Assembly: GCA_900107185.1 (NCBI GenBank)
Contig: FNPA01000008.1
Coordinates: 1 to 64,000 of the forward strand
Length of the DNA: 64,000 bases
Source of the DNA: Ruminococcaceae bacterium YAD3003
GTDB lineage: Bacteria > Bacillota > Clostridia > Saccharofermentanales > Saccharofermentanaceae
Reading direction: 5' to 3'
The translations under genes were made by a program, and so were the position numbers. Positions within the stretch are counted from its first letter, which is position 1; each line of letters begins with the position of its first letter. A model generated the notes under the pieces. The model was not told where the DNA came from. It searched no databases and worked only from the letters and a program-made list of their open reading frames with translations. Below, piece after piece: positions 1-8,421 of the stretch.

Positions 1-1
1 C

Positions 2-193
2 CCAATGGAGAATTTCTTCGGGAAGATGAAAAACGAGATGTTCTATGGACACGAATTTGAATTCAAGACCTTAGAACAGCTCCAGAAAGCTATGGAAGAT
101 TACATTGAGTACTACAACAACGAGAGAATTCAGGTCAGACTGAAAGGACTGACTCCTTGCCAGGCAAGGAATCAGTCCTTATACTCGTTTTAA
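2..193 (+). CDS. IS3-family transposase OrfB, C-terminal end (cut by window edge)
   Basis: The reading frame is open from base 2 and continues upstream of the window, so only the last ~64 residues are seen. They match the end of the IS3-family (IS150-like) DDE integrase core: the PMENFF segment carries the catalytic glutamate of the DD(35)E triad, and the YYNNERIQ...LKGLTP block followed by QAR is the usual C-terminal signature. The ATG at base 5 lies inside the protein and is not a start. The protein ends only 45 bp from the recX stop codon on the other strand, so the element inserted just downstream of the recA-recX operon. Whether the element is intact cannot be judged from here. Confidence 0.85.
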   Translation, partial: PMENFFGKMKNEMFYGHEFEFKTLEQLQKAMEDYIEYYNNERIQVRLKGLTPCQARNQSLYSF

Positions 194-196
194 ACC

Positions 197-219
197 GTCC
201 AACAAAGTGGGTTCACTTC
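197..219. repeat. Putative right terminal inverted repeat of the IS3-family element
   Basis: Just after the transposase stop is a segment containing CAAAGTGGGTTCACTTCA, whose position and GTGGGTTCA-type composition resemble the right ends of IS3/IS150 elements. The left end is outside the window, so the pairing cannot be tested and the boundary is approximate. Confidence 0.35.
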
Positions 220-238
220 ATTACCGAAGAGCTTTTTA

Positions 239-706
239 TTATATTGAATCAAGAAACATCTTATAGGCTGTACGTGCAGTTTCTATATTGTATCCTCGCA
301 GCTGTGCAAGTTTATAAAACTCGTCTTCCCTGTCGTAATAGTCGTCCCTATTTCCACCCGAGAACGAAGCAATATAAAGTTGCAAACAAGTATGAGCATC
401 ACAATCTAACGTGGCAACTATATCGTCAGCGCAGTTTGAATCTATTCCTGCCTCAAGAAGACGTTTATATATGTATTGCCTGCTTTCCTGTTTTTTTCCG
501 GAACGGGCCGCAAGAACCTTACGCGAAGCACGCATATCATCGATATATCCGGTTGCAACCAAATGCTTTACTGCATCAGTTGATACAGAATCTGAATACC
601 CCTTCTGAATAAGGTAGATCCTTATCTTACCTGAAGAGTAAACTCCTGTACCGATATGCCTGATCGCGCAGGTCACGGCTTCCTTGGTCGAAGAATTATC
701 AGACAT
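239..706 (-). CDS. recX: Regulatory protein RecX
   Basis: A 155-residue RecX, which in other bacteria binds RecA filaments and modulates recombinase activity. It shows the three-helix tandem repeats typical of the family (motifs such as [19 protein letters not shown] and AQLRGYN). The likely start is the ATG at 706, inside the last codons of recA: the two genes overlap by 8 bases (ATGTCTGA) and AGGA lies just upstream, so translation is probably coupled. A TTG one codon earlier is possible. It should share the recA promoter and SOS box. The 3' end faces the IS element, which did not interrupt the gene. Confidence 0.9.
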   Translation of the reverse strand: MSDNSSTKEAVTCAIRHIGTGVYSSGKIRIYLIQKGYSDSVSTDAVKHLVATGYIDDMRASRKVLAARSGKKQESRQYIYKRLLEAGIDSNCADDIVATLDCDAHTCLQLYIASFSGGNRDDYYDREDEFYKLAQLRGYNIETARTAYKMFLDSI

Positions 707-1826
707 CAATTCCTAAGATATCATCATCGGAATCATCTTCAGATTCCGGAACATCAACTTCACCGTCTAATACAACGTCAGAGTCATCATCTGCCGGCAT
801 ATAAGAATCTCTGATCTTCTCTTCAATCTCTTCTCTGACATCAGGATGATCAATGAGAAACTGCTTAGCTGCATCTCTGCCCTGCGCAATCTTGGAGCCA
901 TTATATGCAAACCAGGATCCGCTCTTATCAATGATGTTGTTTTCAACACCCAAATCGATGATACAGCCTTCGGATGAAACACCCTTACCGTACATAATAT
1001 CGAATTCAGCTTCCTTAAACGGCGGAGCAACCTTATTCTTTACAACCTTAACTCTTGTGTGGCTTCCGACTACGTCAGTTCCGTTACGGAGAGTCTCAAC
1101 CTTTCTTACATCAAGACGAACAGAAGCATAGAACTTAAGAGCACGTCCGCCAGGTGTTGTCTCAGGGTTACCAAACATAACGCCAACCTTCTCACGAAGC
1201 TGGTTAATGAAGATGCAGATCGTATTTGACTTAGAAACAACAGGAGCAAGCTTTCTTAATGCCTGGCTCATGAGTCTTGCCTGGAGACCTACGTGGGAAT
1301 CACCCATCTCGCCCTCGATTTCAGCTCTAGGTACGAGTGCAGCAACAGAGTCGATAACAACTACATCAATGCATCCGCTTCTGACGAGTGTCTCGCAGAT
1401 TTCCAATGCCTGCTCACCTGTATCAGGCTGTGACAAGAGAAGGTTATCTACGTCAACACCGATATTACCTGCGTATACAGGATCTAATGCGTGCTCGGCA
1501 TCGATAAATGCACATGTACCGCCCATCTTCTGAGCCTCTGCAACACAGTGGAGCGCAACAGTTGTCTTACCGGATGATTCAGGTCCATAGATCTCAATGA
1601 TTCTTCCTCTGGGAAGTCCGCCGATACCTAAAGCGATATCAAGTGTCAAAGCACCTGTGGGGATAGTATCGATCTCAACCTGAGACTTATCACCAAGACG
1701 CATTACGGCACCCTGTCCGAACTGCTTCTCAATCTGAGCCATAGCAGCATCTAATGCTTTTCTTCTCTCATCCTTATCCTGAACCTGGGCAACTGAACCC
1801 TTAGCGGCATTCTTACTCTTAGCCAT
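699..1826 (-). CDS. recA: Recombinase RecA
   Basis: A 375-residue RecA, the ATP-dependent strand-exchange protein that also triggers LexA cleavage. The Walker A motif GPESSGKT is near residues 81-88, the [13 protein letters not shown] and [12 protein letters not shown] blocks are intact, and the protein ends in the usual acidic tail. I chose the ATG at 1826 (MAKSKN) because GGGAGG sits 7 to 8 bases upstream; an in-frame ATG at 1868 has no ribosome binding site and would lie upstream of the predicted transcription start. It is followed by the overlapping recX. A LexA-type box and a strong sigma-A promoter precede it, so DNA-damage induction is expected. Confidence 0.99.
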   Translation of the reverse strand: MAKSKNAAKGSVAQVQDKDERRKALDAAMAQIEKQFGQGAVMRLGDKSQVEIDTIPTGALTLDIALGIGGLPRGRIIEIYGPESSGKTTVALHCVAEAQKMGGTCAFIDAEHALDPVYAGNIGVDVDNLLLSQPDTGEQALEICETLVRSGCIDVVVIDSVAALVPRAEIEGEMGDSHVGLQARLMSQALRKLAPVVSKSNTICIFINQLREKVGVMFGNPETTPGGRALKFYASVRLDVRKVETLRNGTDVVGSHTRVKVVKNKVAPPFKEAEFDIMYGKGVSSEGCIIDLGVENNIIDKSGSWFAYNGSKIAQGRDAAKQFLIDHPDVREEIEEKIRDSYMPADDDSDVVLDGEVDVPESEDDSDDDILGIDV

Positions 1827-1851
1827 ATTGTCCTCCCGAAAATTAAGTATT

Positions 1852-1863
1852 GAACATTTGTTC
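1852..1863 (-). promoter_or_regulatory. LexA (SOS) box upstream of recA
   Basis: GAACATTTGTTC is an exact match to the Gram-positive LexA core GAAC-N4-GTTC, a 12-bp site whose half sites form a perfect inverted repeat. It lies 26 bp upstream of the recA start codon and about 15 bp downstream of the -10 element, where a bound repressor would block the start of transcription. Confidence 0.85.
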
Positions 1864-1878
1864 TTCATTTATGAGTTA

Positions 1879-1907
1879 ATTCTATGTTTATGATACACTT
1901 TTGTCAA
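1879..1907 (-). promoter_or_regulatory. recA promoter (sigma-A type)
   Basis: On the minus strand, TTGACA (1902-1907) is separated by exactly 17 bp from TAGAAT (1879-1884). The predicted transcription start near 1872 puts the SOS box within the first 20 transcribed bases. Confidence 0.85.
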
Positions 1908-2249
1908 CAAAAATAACCTTACAAATTCGAACAAAAACCGACAAGACCTATTAATGGGACACACTTTTTATCAACCCCTTGCAAATAAAGGCTCTTAACC
2001 TTTCGAAAGTGTACAAATCTCTTTCGTGAAAATATTAAACCGACAAGAACCGACAAAAAGGTGTAAAAAAACGCTTTGCTTCCTAAGTGTGAATAAGGCA
2101 TTTTTTCGCAAAAAACAGTAAAAATCATCTTCAAAATCCGTTTTCACGAAGAATTCATAGAATATTAATTGAGATAAGCATTCGTTCCTGATTATTATTT
2201 TTTATCATAGGTTATAATGACTTACAGATATACTTTTGGAGGATTCATT
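1908..2249. other. Intergenic region with three ACCGACAA repeats
   Basis: This region is AT-rich and has no convincing gene. The octamer ACCGACAA occurs three times (1937-1944, 2039-2046, 2049-2056), the last two in tandem. A TATAAT at 2213-2218 could be the -10 of the plus-strand gene starting at 2250, but only a poor -35 precedes it. The CGAAC near 1928 lacks a GTTC partner and is not a second SOS box. Confidence 0.5.
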
Positions 2250-2867
2250 ATGCAGACTGAAAAAATCAGTATTTATGCTGCCGGAGACGGAAGAGATAAA
2301 GCATTGGAGCTTACAGAAAAGGCCGGAGCATTTTGCGGGTTAGATAATAAATCAACTCTTAGGCTCAGATTACTCTCAGAAGAGATCATTGAACTTATCA
2401 GACCTTTCTCAAGTGAACTAAAAGGTGATTTCTGGTTGGAAACCAATGATGAGAATGTTGAGATACATTTAAAGACAAATATCCCTATGGATCTTCAGAC
2501 CAGAGACGAACTGTTATCCGTAGCTACTTCGGGCAAGAATTCTGCGGCTAAAGGACTTATCGGGAAAATCCGTGAAATGATCGCACGTGTTACACTTCCC
2601 GATGATCCTGAAACGAAGGCTATGACTGACCAGGCTCTTGGTCTGATGGCTCTCGGCAGCCAGATGGGATCAAGCTATGGCAGTACATATTCCTGGTCTA
2701 TGACGGCTTATGCCGAATCTATCAATAACTCCACTGTTTTTACAGACGAAGCAGCTGAAGCTATGGACGCTCTGGAAAAATCGATCGTTGCAAACATAGC
2801 AGATGAGGTAAAAGTCAACATCGTAGATTCAAATGTTGAAGTAGTTATCTATAAGGCAATTGGTTAA
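2250..2867 (+). CDS. Degenerate GHKL (anti-sigma-like) ATPase-fold protein, function unknown
   Basis: A soluble protein of 205 residues. The start at 2250 (MQTEKIS) is set by GGAGG at 2238-2242; an upstream ATG at 2217 has no ribosome binding site. Near residues 35-50 the segment LRLRLLSEEIIELIR resembles the N-box helix of GHKL ATPases such as RsbW, followed by strands (DFWLETN, VEIHLKTN) in the order of that fold. The N-box asparagine and the glycine-rich ATP lid are missing, so nucleotide binding is doubtful. The C-terminal half (Gly/Ser/Tyr-rich around 145-160, then NIADEVKVNIVDSNVEVVIYK) is of unknown meaning. It is monocistronic and ends at a strong terminator. The family link is an inference from pattern only. 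Confidence 0.7.
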   Translation: MQTEKISIYAAGDGRDKALELTEKAGAFCGLDNKSTLRLRLLSEEIIELIRPFSSELKGDFWLETNDENVEIHLKTNIPMDLQTRDELLSVATSGKNSAAKGLIGKIREMIARVTLPDDPETKAMTDQALGLMALGSQMGSSYGSTYSWSMTAYAESINNSTVFTDEAAEAMDALEKSIVANIADEVKVNIVDSNVEVVIYKAIG

Positions 2868-2886
2868 ATTAATCACAACTTATAAC

Positions 2887-2917
2887 AAAAGCACCTTGAA
2901 AGTTTCAAGGTGCTTTT
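2887..2917 (+). terminator. Rho-independent terminator
   Basis: A 14-bp perfect stem (AAAAGCACCTTGAA / TTCAAGGTGCTTTT) with a 3-base loop and a T-run closes the gene ending at 2867. Confidence 0.9.
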
Positions 2918-2946
2918 CTATTTCATAGATAATTAATCTTGCAACA

Positions 2947-3420
2947 TCATGAATTTAATGTCTGTGTCATCGATGTAAAGCAGATAACGAATCCTTCTGT
3001 TTCCTTTTTTATAACCTTCGCATATATACATTCATCGTTTTTGCGGAGCATTATATTCTGTTTTTCCTGCAGCTCAATATCAGGAACAAAGAACGCAAAT
3101 CTGCCGTTTTGAGAAACTTTTATAACACTGCCTTTATGAATTGTTTCTTCAACTTTTTTAGCTTCAAGAATATAAAAATCGTAACCGGTTTCTTCAGTCT
3201 TATCATTCCAGATAATCTCGCCTGACGAATCATCAATACGCGAAATATCACCTATACCATCAATCTCATAATACTTCAGTTCTTCAGGTGATCCTTTGGG
3301 AAGGAAACTGCCCTCGGATTTAATCGTAAGATTATCGGAAATAAGTTTTCTGGTGTTATCGGTAATAGTTAAGGCTGAAGACCTTATTATTGAGCCTGTA
3401 CAGCCATCTTGGAGTCCTGA
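2947..3420 (-). pseudogene. 3' part of an unrecognised gene, apparently truncated by rearrangement
   Basis: The minus-strand frame encodes plausible protein from about 3385 down to 2947 (segments such as RKLISDNLTIKSEG, YYEIDGIGDISRID, GSVIKVSQNGRFAFFVP), rich in beta-strands and ending in FTSMTQTLNS. Upstream the frame runs antisense through the start of the CstA gene with an unnatural Cys-rich composition, so that part is not coding. I find no ATG with a ribosome binding site at the plausible 5' end; a nearby ATGGCTGTACAG stops after six codons in another frame. The simplest reading is a gene that lost its 5' end at the junction near 3400. Regulatory barrel domains such as PilZ are possible, but no signature motif is seen. 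Confidence 0.5.
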
Positions 3421-3423
3421 AGA

Positions 3424-4860
3424 ATGATCTCGTTCCTGATAGCATTGGCAGTTTTGGTCACCGGCTATTTTACTTACGGCCGCCTGACTGAAAAAATCTT
3501 CGGACCTGACGACAGGAAAACCCCTGCCGTTGCAATAAATGACGGAGTTGACTGCGTACCGATAAAAACCTGGAAGGCACTCCTCATCCAACTTCTCAAC
3601 ATAGCCGGAACAGGACCTATCTTCGGCGCTCTCATGGGAGCATGCTTCGGCCCTGTCGTATTCTTATGGATAGTTCTCGGTTCAATACTGGGAGGCGCCG
3701 TACATGATTATATGAGCGGCATGATCTCCGAGCGTAATAAAGGTGCTTCCATAGCTGAACTGTCAGGCATCTATTTAGGCAAACCCGTCCTTTATATAAT
3801 GCGCGTCTTCTCCATTTTACTGTTACTCCTGACAGGTACGGTTTTCGTAACGAGCCCTGCGGCACTCATCTCGAGACTGACTCCGGCCGCTCTCGGAAAC
3901 ACTTTCTGGATAATAGTCATTCTTTTTTACTACATTCTGGCTACGCTTCTGCCTATAGATAAGATAATCGGAAAACTATATCCGGTATTCGGAGTGATAC
4001 TCATTGTTATGGCACTCTCCATCGCAGGAGGACTAATCTTCATTCCGCAATATCACATTCCTGAATTAACTTTGGCAAATCTTAACCCAGAGGGGCTGCC
4101 TGTCTGGCCATTCATGTTCATTACCGTTGCATGCGGAGCTATCTCGGGATTCCATGCTACACAGTCTCCGATGATGGCAAAATGCATCACCAGCGAGAAG
4201 TGCGGACGAAAAGTCTTCTATGGTGCCATGATGATCGAATCTGTAATCGCCCTGATATGGGCTGCTGCAGGAGTTGCCTTTTATGGCAGCACTCAGATGC
4301 TGCAGCAGGCACTTACTGCTTCAGGCCAATCCGGTGTTGTTTATGAGATCAGCAAGGAGATGCTCGGCAACGCAGGAGGTATCCTCGCAATCGTAGGCGT
4401 AGTGGTCTGCCCTATCACATCGGGTGATACGGCATTTAGAAGTGCCAGACTCATACTCGCCGAATGGACAAAACTTGACCAGAAGAAAATCGGATACAGG
4501 CTTCTCATAACACTTCCGCTTCTCGGAATCAGTGCTGTGCTGACACAGCTTGACTTCAACATCTTATGGAGATATTTCTCATGGAGCAACCAGACTCTGG
4601 CTATGATCTCTCTGTGGGTTGCAACTTCATACATTCTCCGCAATAACAAAAAACGGATCGCTTCTCTTCTTACTGCCATTCCGGCCACATTTATGTCGGC
4701 AGTATCAGTTACGTATATTCTTGTGGCAAATGAAGGATTCAAACTCTCAACCGGCATTGGCTATCCCATAGGTATCAGCGCAGCTTTGGCATTATTCGTA
4801 ATATATGCCGTTATTGCTGTAAGGAACAGGAAAACTCTAAATTATCAAAATAGTAAGTAA
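3424..4860 (+). CDS. cstA: Carbon starvation protein CstA-type membrane transporter
   Basis: A 478-residue polytopic membrane protein of the CstA family, peptide or pyruvate transporters induced by carbon limitation in other bacteria. Diagnostic segments are TYGRLTEKIFGPDDRKTPA and DGVDCVPIKTW near the N-terminus, NIAGTGPIFGALMGACFGP, GGAVHDYMSGMISERNKGASI, CGAISGFHATQSPMMAKCI and VCPITSGDTAFRSARL. About 13 to 15 membrane segments can be read. It is close to the shorter Firmicutes form and lacks the long extra C-terminal region of E. coli CstA. GGAG lies 9 bases before the ATG. The 5' end abuts a truncated gene on the other strand. No terminator is obvious before the next gene. Confidence 0.93.
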   Translation: MISFLIALAVLVTGYFTYGRLTEKIFGPDDRKTPAVAINDGVDCVPIKTWKALLIQLLNIAGTGPIFGALMGACFGPVVFLWIVLGSILGGAVHDYMSGMISERNKGASIAELSGIYLGKPVLYIMRVFSILLLLLTGTVFVTSPAALISRLTPAALGNTFWIIVILFYYILATLLPIDKIIGKLYPVFGVILIVMALSIAGGLIFIPQYHIPELTLANLNPEGLPVWPFMFITVACGAISGFHATQSPMMAKCITSEKCGRKVFYGAMMIESVIALIWAAAGVAFYGSTQMLQQALTASGQSGVVYEISKEMLGNAGGILAIVGVVVCPITSGDTAFRSARLILAEWTKLDQKKIGYRLLITLPLLGISAVLTQLDFNILWRYFSWSNQTLAMISLWVATSYILRNNKKRIASLLTAIPATFMSAVSVTYILVANEGFKLSTGIGYPIGISAALALFVIYAVIAVRNRKTLNYQNSK

Positions 4861-4900
4861 AAATTTACTTTTTAGAAATCTCTTACATGCTATATGAGGT

Positions 4901-4906
4901 TATAAT
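4901..4906 (+). promoter_or_regulatory. -10 element before the RsbU-like gene
   Basis: A perfect TATAAT lies 28 bp upstream of the start codon at 4934. No good -35 is found at the right distance, so this promoter is tentative or needs an activator. Confidence 0.4.
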
Positions 4907-4933
4907 CTGTCTATACGACAAAATGAGGTGCAT

Positions 4934-6478
4934 ATGTCCATAGGCAAGAAACAGTTTGAATTAAGTGCCTGTCTGGCATCTTTGTTTTTTTTATTTGGTA
5001 TCGGTTATGGAATCTATGAATTCATAAATATCCTCCATACCAGCACACTTGCTATTGCGAGCATTATTAACGTCTCTGCTGACATTTGCAGTATGACTCT
5101 GGGATATGTATTGTTTATCTGCAGTGTTATAGATAAATCCCACAACGATAAGAATCTAAATAATTACCTGCTTCTTCTTTTCACATGTTTTTGTTCTTCA
5201 TTACTGGATGAAATCTGTTGGATTGTTGACGGAGATATTTCACAGATACACCTCAACATAGCCGCCAACACCCTATATTACATAGGTGCTCCGGTAATGG
5301 CATTCCTGTTCTGGAGATATGTCGTAACCTATCTCGGCACTGAAAGAAAAGAGATCAAAATCGTTAATACCATTCTGGCATGCGGTTTAGGCGTAGCCAT
5401 AGTCGTCAGACTCTTAAACCCTCTATTGGGCTTCTATTTTACAGTTTCTCCTGACGGTATCTATCATCGAGGAAATCTGTATTCACTATCGAATATTTAT
5501 TCTTATTCAGCAGTTTTATTAACTCTGATACTTGTCTTTGTGGCGAGGAAAAGATTCAAGAAATATCAGATAGTAATCCTATATCTTTATGCCTTCTTCC
5601 CTCTTGCTATCGGAGTCTTCACATTATTTATATACGGTCTGTCATTGTCGAGCCCGGTAATTATGCTCGATCTGCTCCTTATGTACTGTGTATTGAATGT
5701 TATTCAGAGCAGAGAACGCTCTATCTCCGAAAACGAACTTCAAATGGCAACAGCGATACAGGAAGGTATGCTCCCTCATACTTTCCCTCCCTACCCTGAC
5801 AAGAAAGAATTTGATCTTCATGCATCAATGAATGCGGCAAAGGAAGTTGGCGGAGACTTCTATGATTTTTATATGCCTGATGACGACCATTTGGTAGTTA
5901 CAATAGCTGATGTATCAGGAAAAGGTATTCCTGCAGCCCTCATGATGATGGTCACTAAAACGCTCATTAAGAACAGAGGTCTCTCTGATTTTGAAGACTG
6001 CTCGAAAATCTTATCATCCGTTAACAATCAGCTTTGTGAGAACAACGAAATCGAAATGTTTGTTACTGTATGGATAGGTGTTCTCCATCTGCCCACAGGC
6101 GAATTAACATACGCGAATGCCGGTCACGAGTATCCTGCAATAAAGCGTAACGGTGGTAAATTTGAGCTCATTAAGGAGCATCATGCACCCCCGATAGGAT
6201 GTATGGAAGGAATTCCTTATAAAGTGGAAAAACTGACTCTTAATCCCGGAGATATCATTTATGTATATACGGACGGAGTCACGGAAGCAAACAACAGCAA
6301 GGGTGAATTCTTCGGCGAAAAACGTATGCTTGATGCACTTAATCTCCCGTGTGAAGAAGGCATGGTTGAACTAAACAGCAATGTGAAGAGCAGCATCGAT
6401 GAATTTATCAGCGGGACACCGCAGTTTGATGACATCACGATGTTGAGTCTGAAATACAACGGAACAGATAATACATAA
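4934..6478 (+). CDS. Membrane-anchored PP2C/SpoIIE-type serine phosphatase (RsbU-like)
   Basis: 514 residues. The first ~255 form about seven hydrophobic segments, likely a membrane sensor domain. A short helical linker (ERSISENELQMATAIQEGMLP) leads into a SpoIIE/RsbU PP2C phosphatase domain, with the metal-binding aspartates in VGGDFYDFY and IADVSGKGIPAAL, the YANAGHEYP block, YTDGVTEANN and FDDITML. Such enzymes dephosphorylate anti-anti-sigma factors; the neighbouring genes encode the matching anti-sigma kinase and an STAS protein, which fits. I chose the ATG at 4934 (GAGG at 4925-4928) over the GTG at 4928. First gene of a three-gene operon ending at 7253. Confidence 0.93.
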   Translation: MSIGKKQFELSACLASLFFLFGIGYGIYEFINILHTSTLAIASIINVSADICSMTLGYVLFICSVIDKSHNDKNLNNYLLLLFTCFCSSLLDEICWIVDGDISQIHLNIAANTLYYIGAPVMAFLFWRYVVTYLGTERKEIKIVNTILACGLGVAIVVRLLNPLLGFYFTVSPDGIYHRGNLYSLSNIYSYSAVLLTLILVFVARKRFKKYQIVILYLYAFFPLAIGVFTLFIYGLSLSSPVIMLDLLLMYCVLNVIQSRERSISENELQMATAIQEGMLPHTFPPYPDKKEFDLHASMNAAKEVGGDFYDFYMPDDDHLVVTIADVSGKGIPAALMMMVTKTLIKNRGLSDFEDCSKILSSVNNQLCENNEIEMFVTVWIGVLHLPTGELTYANAGHEYPAIKRNGGKFELIKEHHAPPIGCMEGIPYKVEKLTLNPGDIIYVYTDGVTEANNSKGEFFGEKRMLDALNLPCEEGMVELNSNVKSSIDEFISGTPQFDDITMLSLKYNGTDNT

Positions 6479-6522
6479 ATGGATAATGGCTTTTTGTTGT
6501 ACGCAAAAGAGGTAGCTTACTT

Positions 6523-6933
6523 ATGAAACGATTAAGTGTAAAAGCAACAGTTGAATCTTTGGACGAGGTCCAGTCTTTTATAGATCAGGTCTTGGAGGAG
6601 ATAGGTTGTTCTATGAAGGCTCAGATGCAGATCGATATTGCTGTTGAAGAGCTGTTCGTAAACATTGCTCATTATGCATATCCCGAAGGAAACGGTGATG
6701 CTGCGGTTGAGATAGAAACTGATGCAGATAAAAGTTGTGTTAAGATAACATTTGAAGACAGAGGTATTCCTTTCGACCCTCTTGCCCATGAAGATCCTAA
6801 TGTAACCGGGCCTGCAGAAGAAAGATCTGTTGGAGGTTTGGGTATCTTTATGGTAAAGAAATCCATGGATGATATGTCTTACGAATATAAAGACGGAAAG
6901 AACTTACTTACGATAATAAAAAATTATAAATAA
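6523..6933 (+). CDS. RsbW-like anti-sigma factor / serine kinase (GHKL ATPase)
   Basis: 136 residues. It has the GHKL ATPase signature: N-box EELFVNIAHYAY with the Mg-binding asparagine, G1 box FEDRGIPFDPL, and GGLGIFMVKKSMDDMSY as the ATP lid/G2 region. Proteins of this type bind and inhibit a sigma factor or other partner and phosphorylate an STAS-domain antagonist. It lies 44 bp downstream of the phosphatase and 20 bp upstream of the STAS gene, a partner-switch order. No dedicated sigma factor is next to it, so the output is unknown; it could act on another target. Confidence 0.92.
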   Translation: MKRLSVKATVESLDEVQSFIDQVLEEIGCSMKAQMQIDIAVEELFVNIAHYAYPEGNGDAAVEIETDADKSCVKITFEDRGIPFDPLAHEDPNVTGPAEERSVGGLGIFMVKKSMDDMSYEYKDGKNLLTIIKNYK

Positions 6934-6953
6934 ACAAAGTGGAGGAAAAGAAC

Positions 6954-7253
6954 ATGTTAAACATCACAAAGAACGCTAATGGTGAAGCGCTCAAGATCAT
7001 TCTTGAAGGAAGATTAGACACTACTACTGCTCCTCAGCTCGAAGCAGAGCTCGGCAAAGTTCTTCCCGGAGTTACAGATCTTAAGTTTGATCTCGAGAAG
7101 CTTGAATATATTTCCAGTGCAGGCCTGAGAGTTCTCCTTTCTACTCAGAAGACAATGAACAAGCAGGGCAAGATGGTTGTTTCCAATGCGTCTGCAGAGG
7201 TTAAGGAAATCTTTGATGTAACCGGATTCTCAGATATTCTCACAATCGAATAA
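6954..7253 (+). CDS. Anti-anti-sigma factor (STAS domain, RsbV/SpoIIAA-like)
   Basis: A 99-residue single STAS domain. The block LEYISSAGLRVLLSTQK holds the conserved serine pair; by family precedent one of them is phosphorylated by the RsbW-like kinase and released by the RsbU-like phosphatase encoded upstream. The start at 6954 is set by GGAGG at 6941-6945; an in-frame GTG at 6939 is too early for that site. Last gene of the operon, followed by a strong terminator. Confidence 0.93.
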   Translation: MLNITKNANGEALKIILEGRLDTTTAPQLEAELGKVLPGVTDLKFDLEKLEYISSAGLRVLLSTQKTMNKQGKMVVSNASAEVKEIFDVTGFSDILTIE

Positions 7254-7276
7254 TCGTGTTAAAAATGCTTAAAACA

Positions 7277-7304
7277 AAAGACGAACGGGTTTCCGTTCGT
7301 CTTT
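7277..7304 (+). terminator. Terminator between convergent genes
   Basis: AAAGACGAACGG / CCGTTCGTCTTT, a 12-bp stem with a 4-base loop and T-rich flank. It closes the partner-switch operon and, because of its A/T flanks, may also stop the convergent L,D-transpeptidase transcript. Confidence 0.88.
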
Positions 7305-7321
7305 TTATTTGGTTAACTCAA

Positions 7322-8341
7322 TTACATTATTCTGACTGCAGTACCAATAGGAATGTTATCGTAAATCCACTCTGCTACGTCTATCCTGCACCTTACACAA
7401 CCGGCAGATATATGCATACCGAGGTTACCGTTCTGAATAGTCCCGTTATAGTTATAAGTGACACTATGGAAATAATATGGTCCGTTCCACTGCGTAGCAT
7501 AGTAACAAAGAGAACCGTGGGAATAGAAATACGGCAGTTTGTCAGTAACCCAGTAAAATCCTGTCGGAGTCTCATGCCCCGGTTTTCCACAGGAAATAGG
7601 ATAGATCTTATTGAGTTTCCACTGACCTATGCTCCCTTTGAATATCATTATGTAACAGTTCTGCGTATCAACGATTATGTAATACTCAGTCGGACTGTCC
7701 AACAGTGATTCATTTATTCCTCGGACATGCAGAGCAGCATCCTTATAGCACCACCCAAGATCGCCGTAGTAATCAAGGTCATAATAATCATCGTAGATAC
7801 AGGTCATTCCATCCAGATGATCAATATAATTCTCCAAAAGAATCTGCTTAACCCTTATATTGTATGCATAGCAGAGATGGACAAACTCATTGGAATTCAG
7901 GAATTCTCTGAAAACAAGATATCTGCTGAGACCACTTTCGAGTTTTTCCGTGTAATATAACATGCCGCTCTCATCAGATGCGCGGGCATAAACACCTCTG
8001 TATAAGTCTTCGACGAATGCTTCATTACTCTGATTTAAGGCTCTGTATTCATCAGAAAAATAGAAATGGAACAAAACCGAACCAGCAGCAGGCAATCCGC
8101 CCTTCAGACTCCTAGCCAGTTCTTTCTTCTCTTCTTCATCTGCATGATCCTGACGGGTAACAATGGCATAGAGCCTGCCTACGAATTTCAGGTAAAGAGG
8201 ATCGATCTCCTCGTCTTCAATGTATTGCTCAGTATCGGAAACAGAGTCATCTGCTGATACCATATGACCCTGATAAAAAAAGAGACATAAAGATACAGTA
8301 ACAATAAGGCTGATTATCTTAAGCAAACGCCTTCTTATCAT
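7322..8341 (-). CDS. Secreted L,D-transpeptidase (YkuD) with DUF4214 domain
   Basis: 339 residues. The N-terminus (MIRRRLLKIISLIVTVSLCL...) is a signal peptide or membrane anchor. A DUF4214-like helical region follows at about 90-165 (FVEDLYRGVYARASDESGMLYY, FREFLNSNEF). The C-terminal half is an L,D-transpeptidase domain: YYIIVDTQNCYIMIF, CGKPGHETPTGFYWVTDK, and the catalytic motif MHISAGCVRCR with Cys ~315. These enzymes make 3-3 crosslinks in peptidoglycan or attach proteins to it. I prefer the ATG at 8341 over the GTGs just upstream because AGGTGAGGG is correctly spaced. It is the last gene after the murJ operon, with an 80-bp gap. Confidence 0.88.
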   Translation of the reverse strand: MIRRRLLKIISLIVTVSLCLFFYQGHMVSADDSVSDTEQYIEDEEIDPLYLKFVGRLYAIVTRQDHADEEEKKELARSLKGGLPAAGSVLFHFYFSDEYRALNQSNEAFVEDLYRGVYARASDESGMLYYTEKLESGLSRYLVFREFLNSNEFVHLCYAYNIRVKQILLENYIDHLDGMTCIYDDYYDLDYYGDLGWCYKDAALHVRGINESLLDSPTEYYIIVDTQNCYIMIFKGSIGQWKLNKIYPISCGKPGHETPTGFYWVTDKLPYFYSHGSLCYYATQWNGPYYFHSVTYNYNGTIQNGNLGMHISAGCVRCRIDVAEWIYDNIPIGTAVRIM

Positions 8342-8421
8342 ATACACCCTCACCTTTATGAACTCTCCAACGACATAATATCATTAAACCTGATATATCT
8401 GAAAGTATCATCCGGAAATTC

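Noticed and set aside
1927-1940. Second SOS box upstream of recA (CGAAC...)
   Set aside because: There is no GTTC half at the right distance.
3421-3591. Longer N-terminus for the minus-strand gene ending at 2947
   Set aside because: The composition is Cys/Ser-rich and unlike protein, it is antisense to a well-conserved part of CstA, and there is no ribosome binding site.
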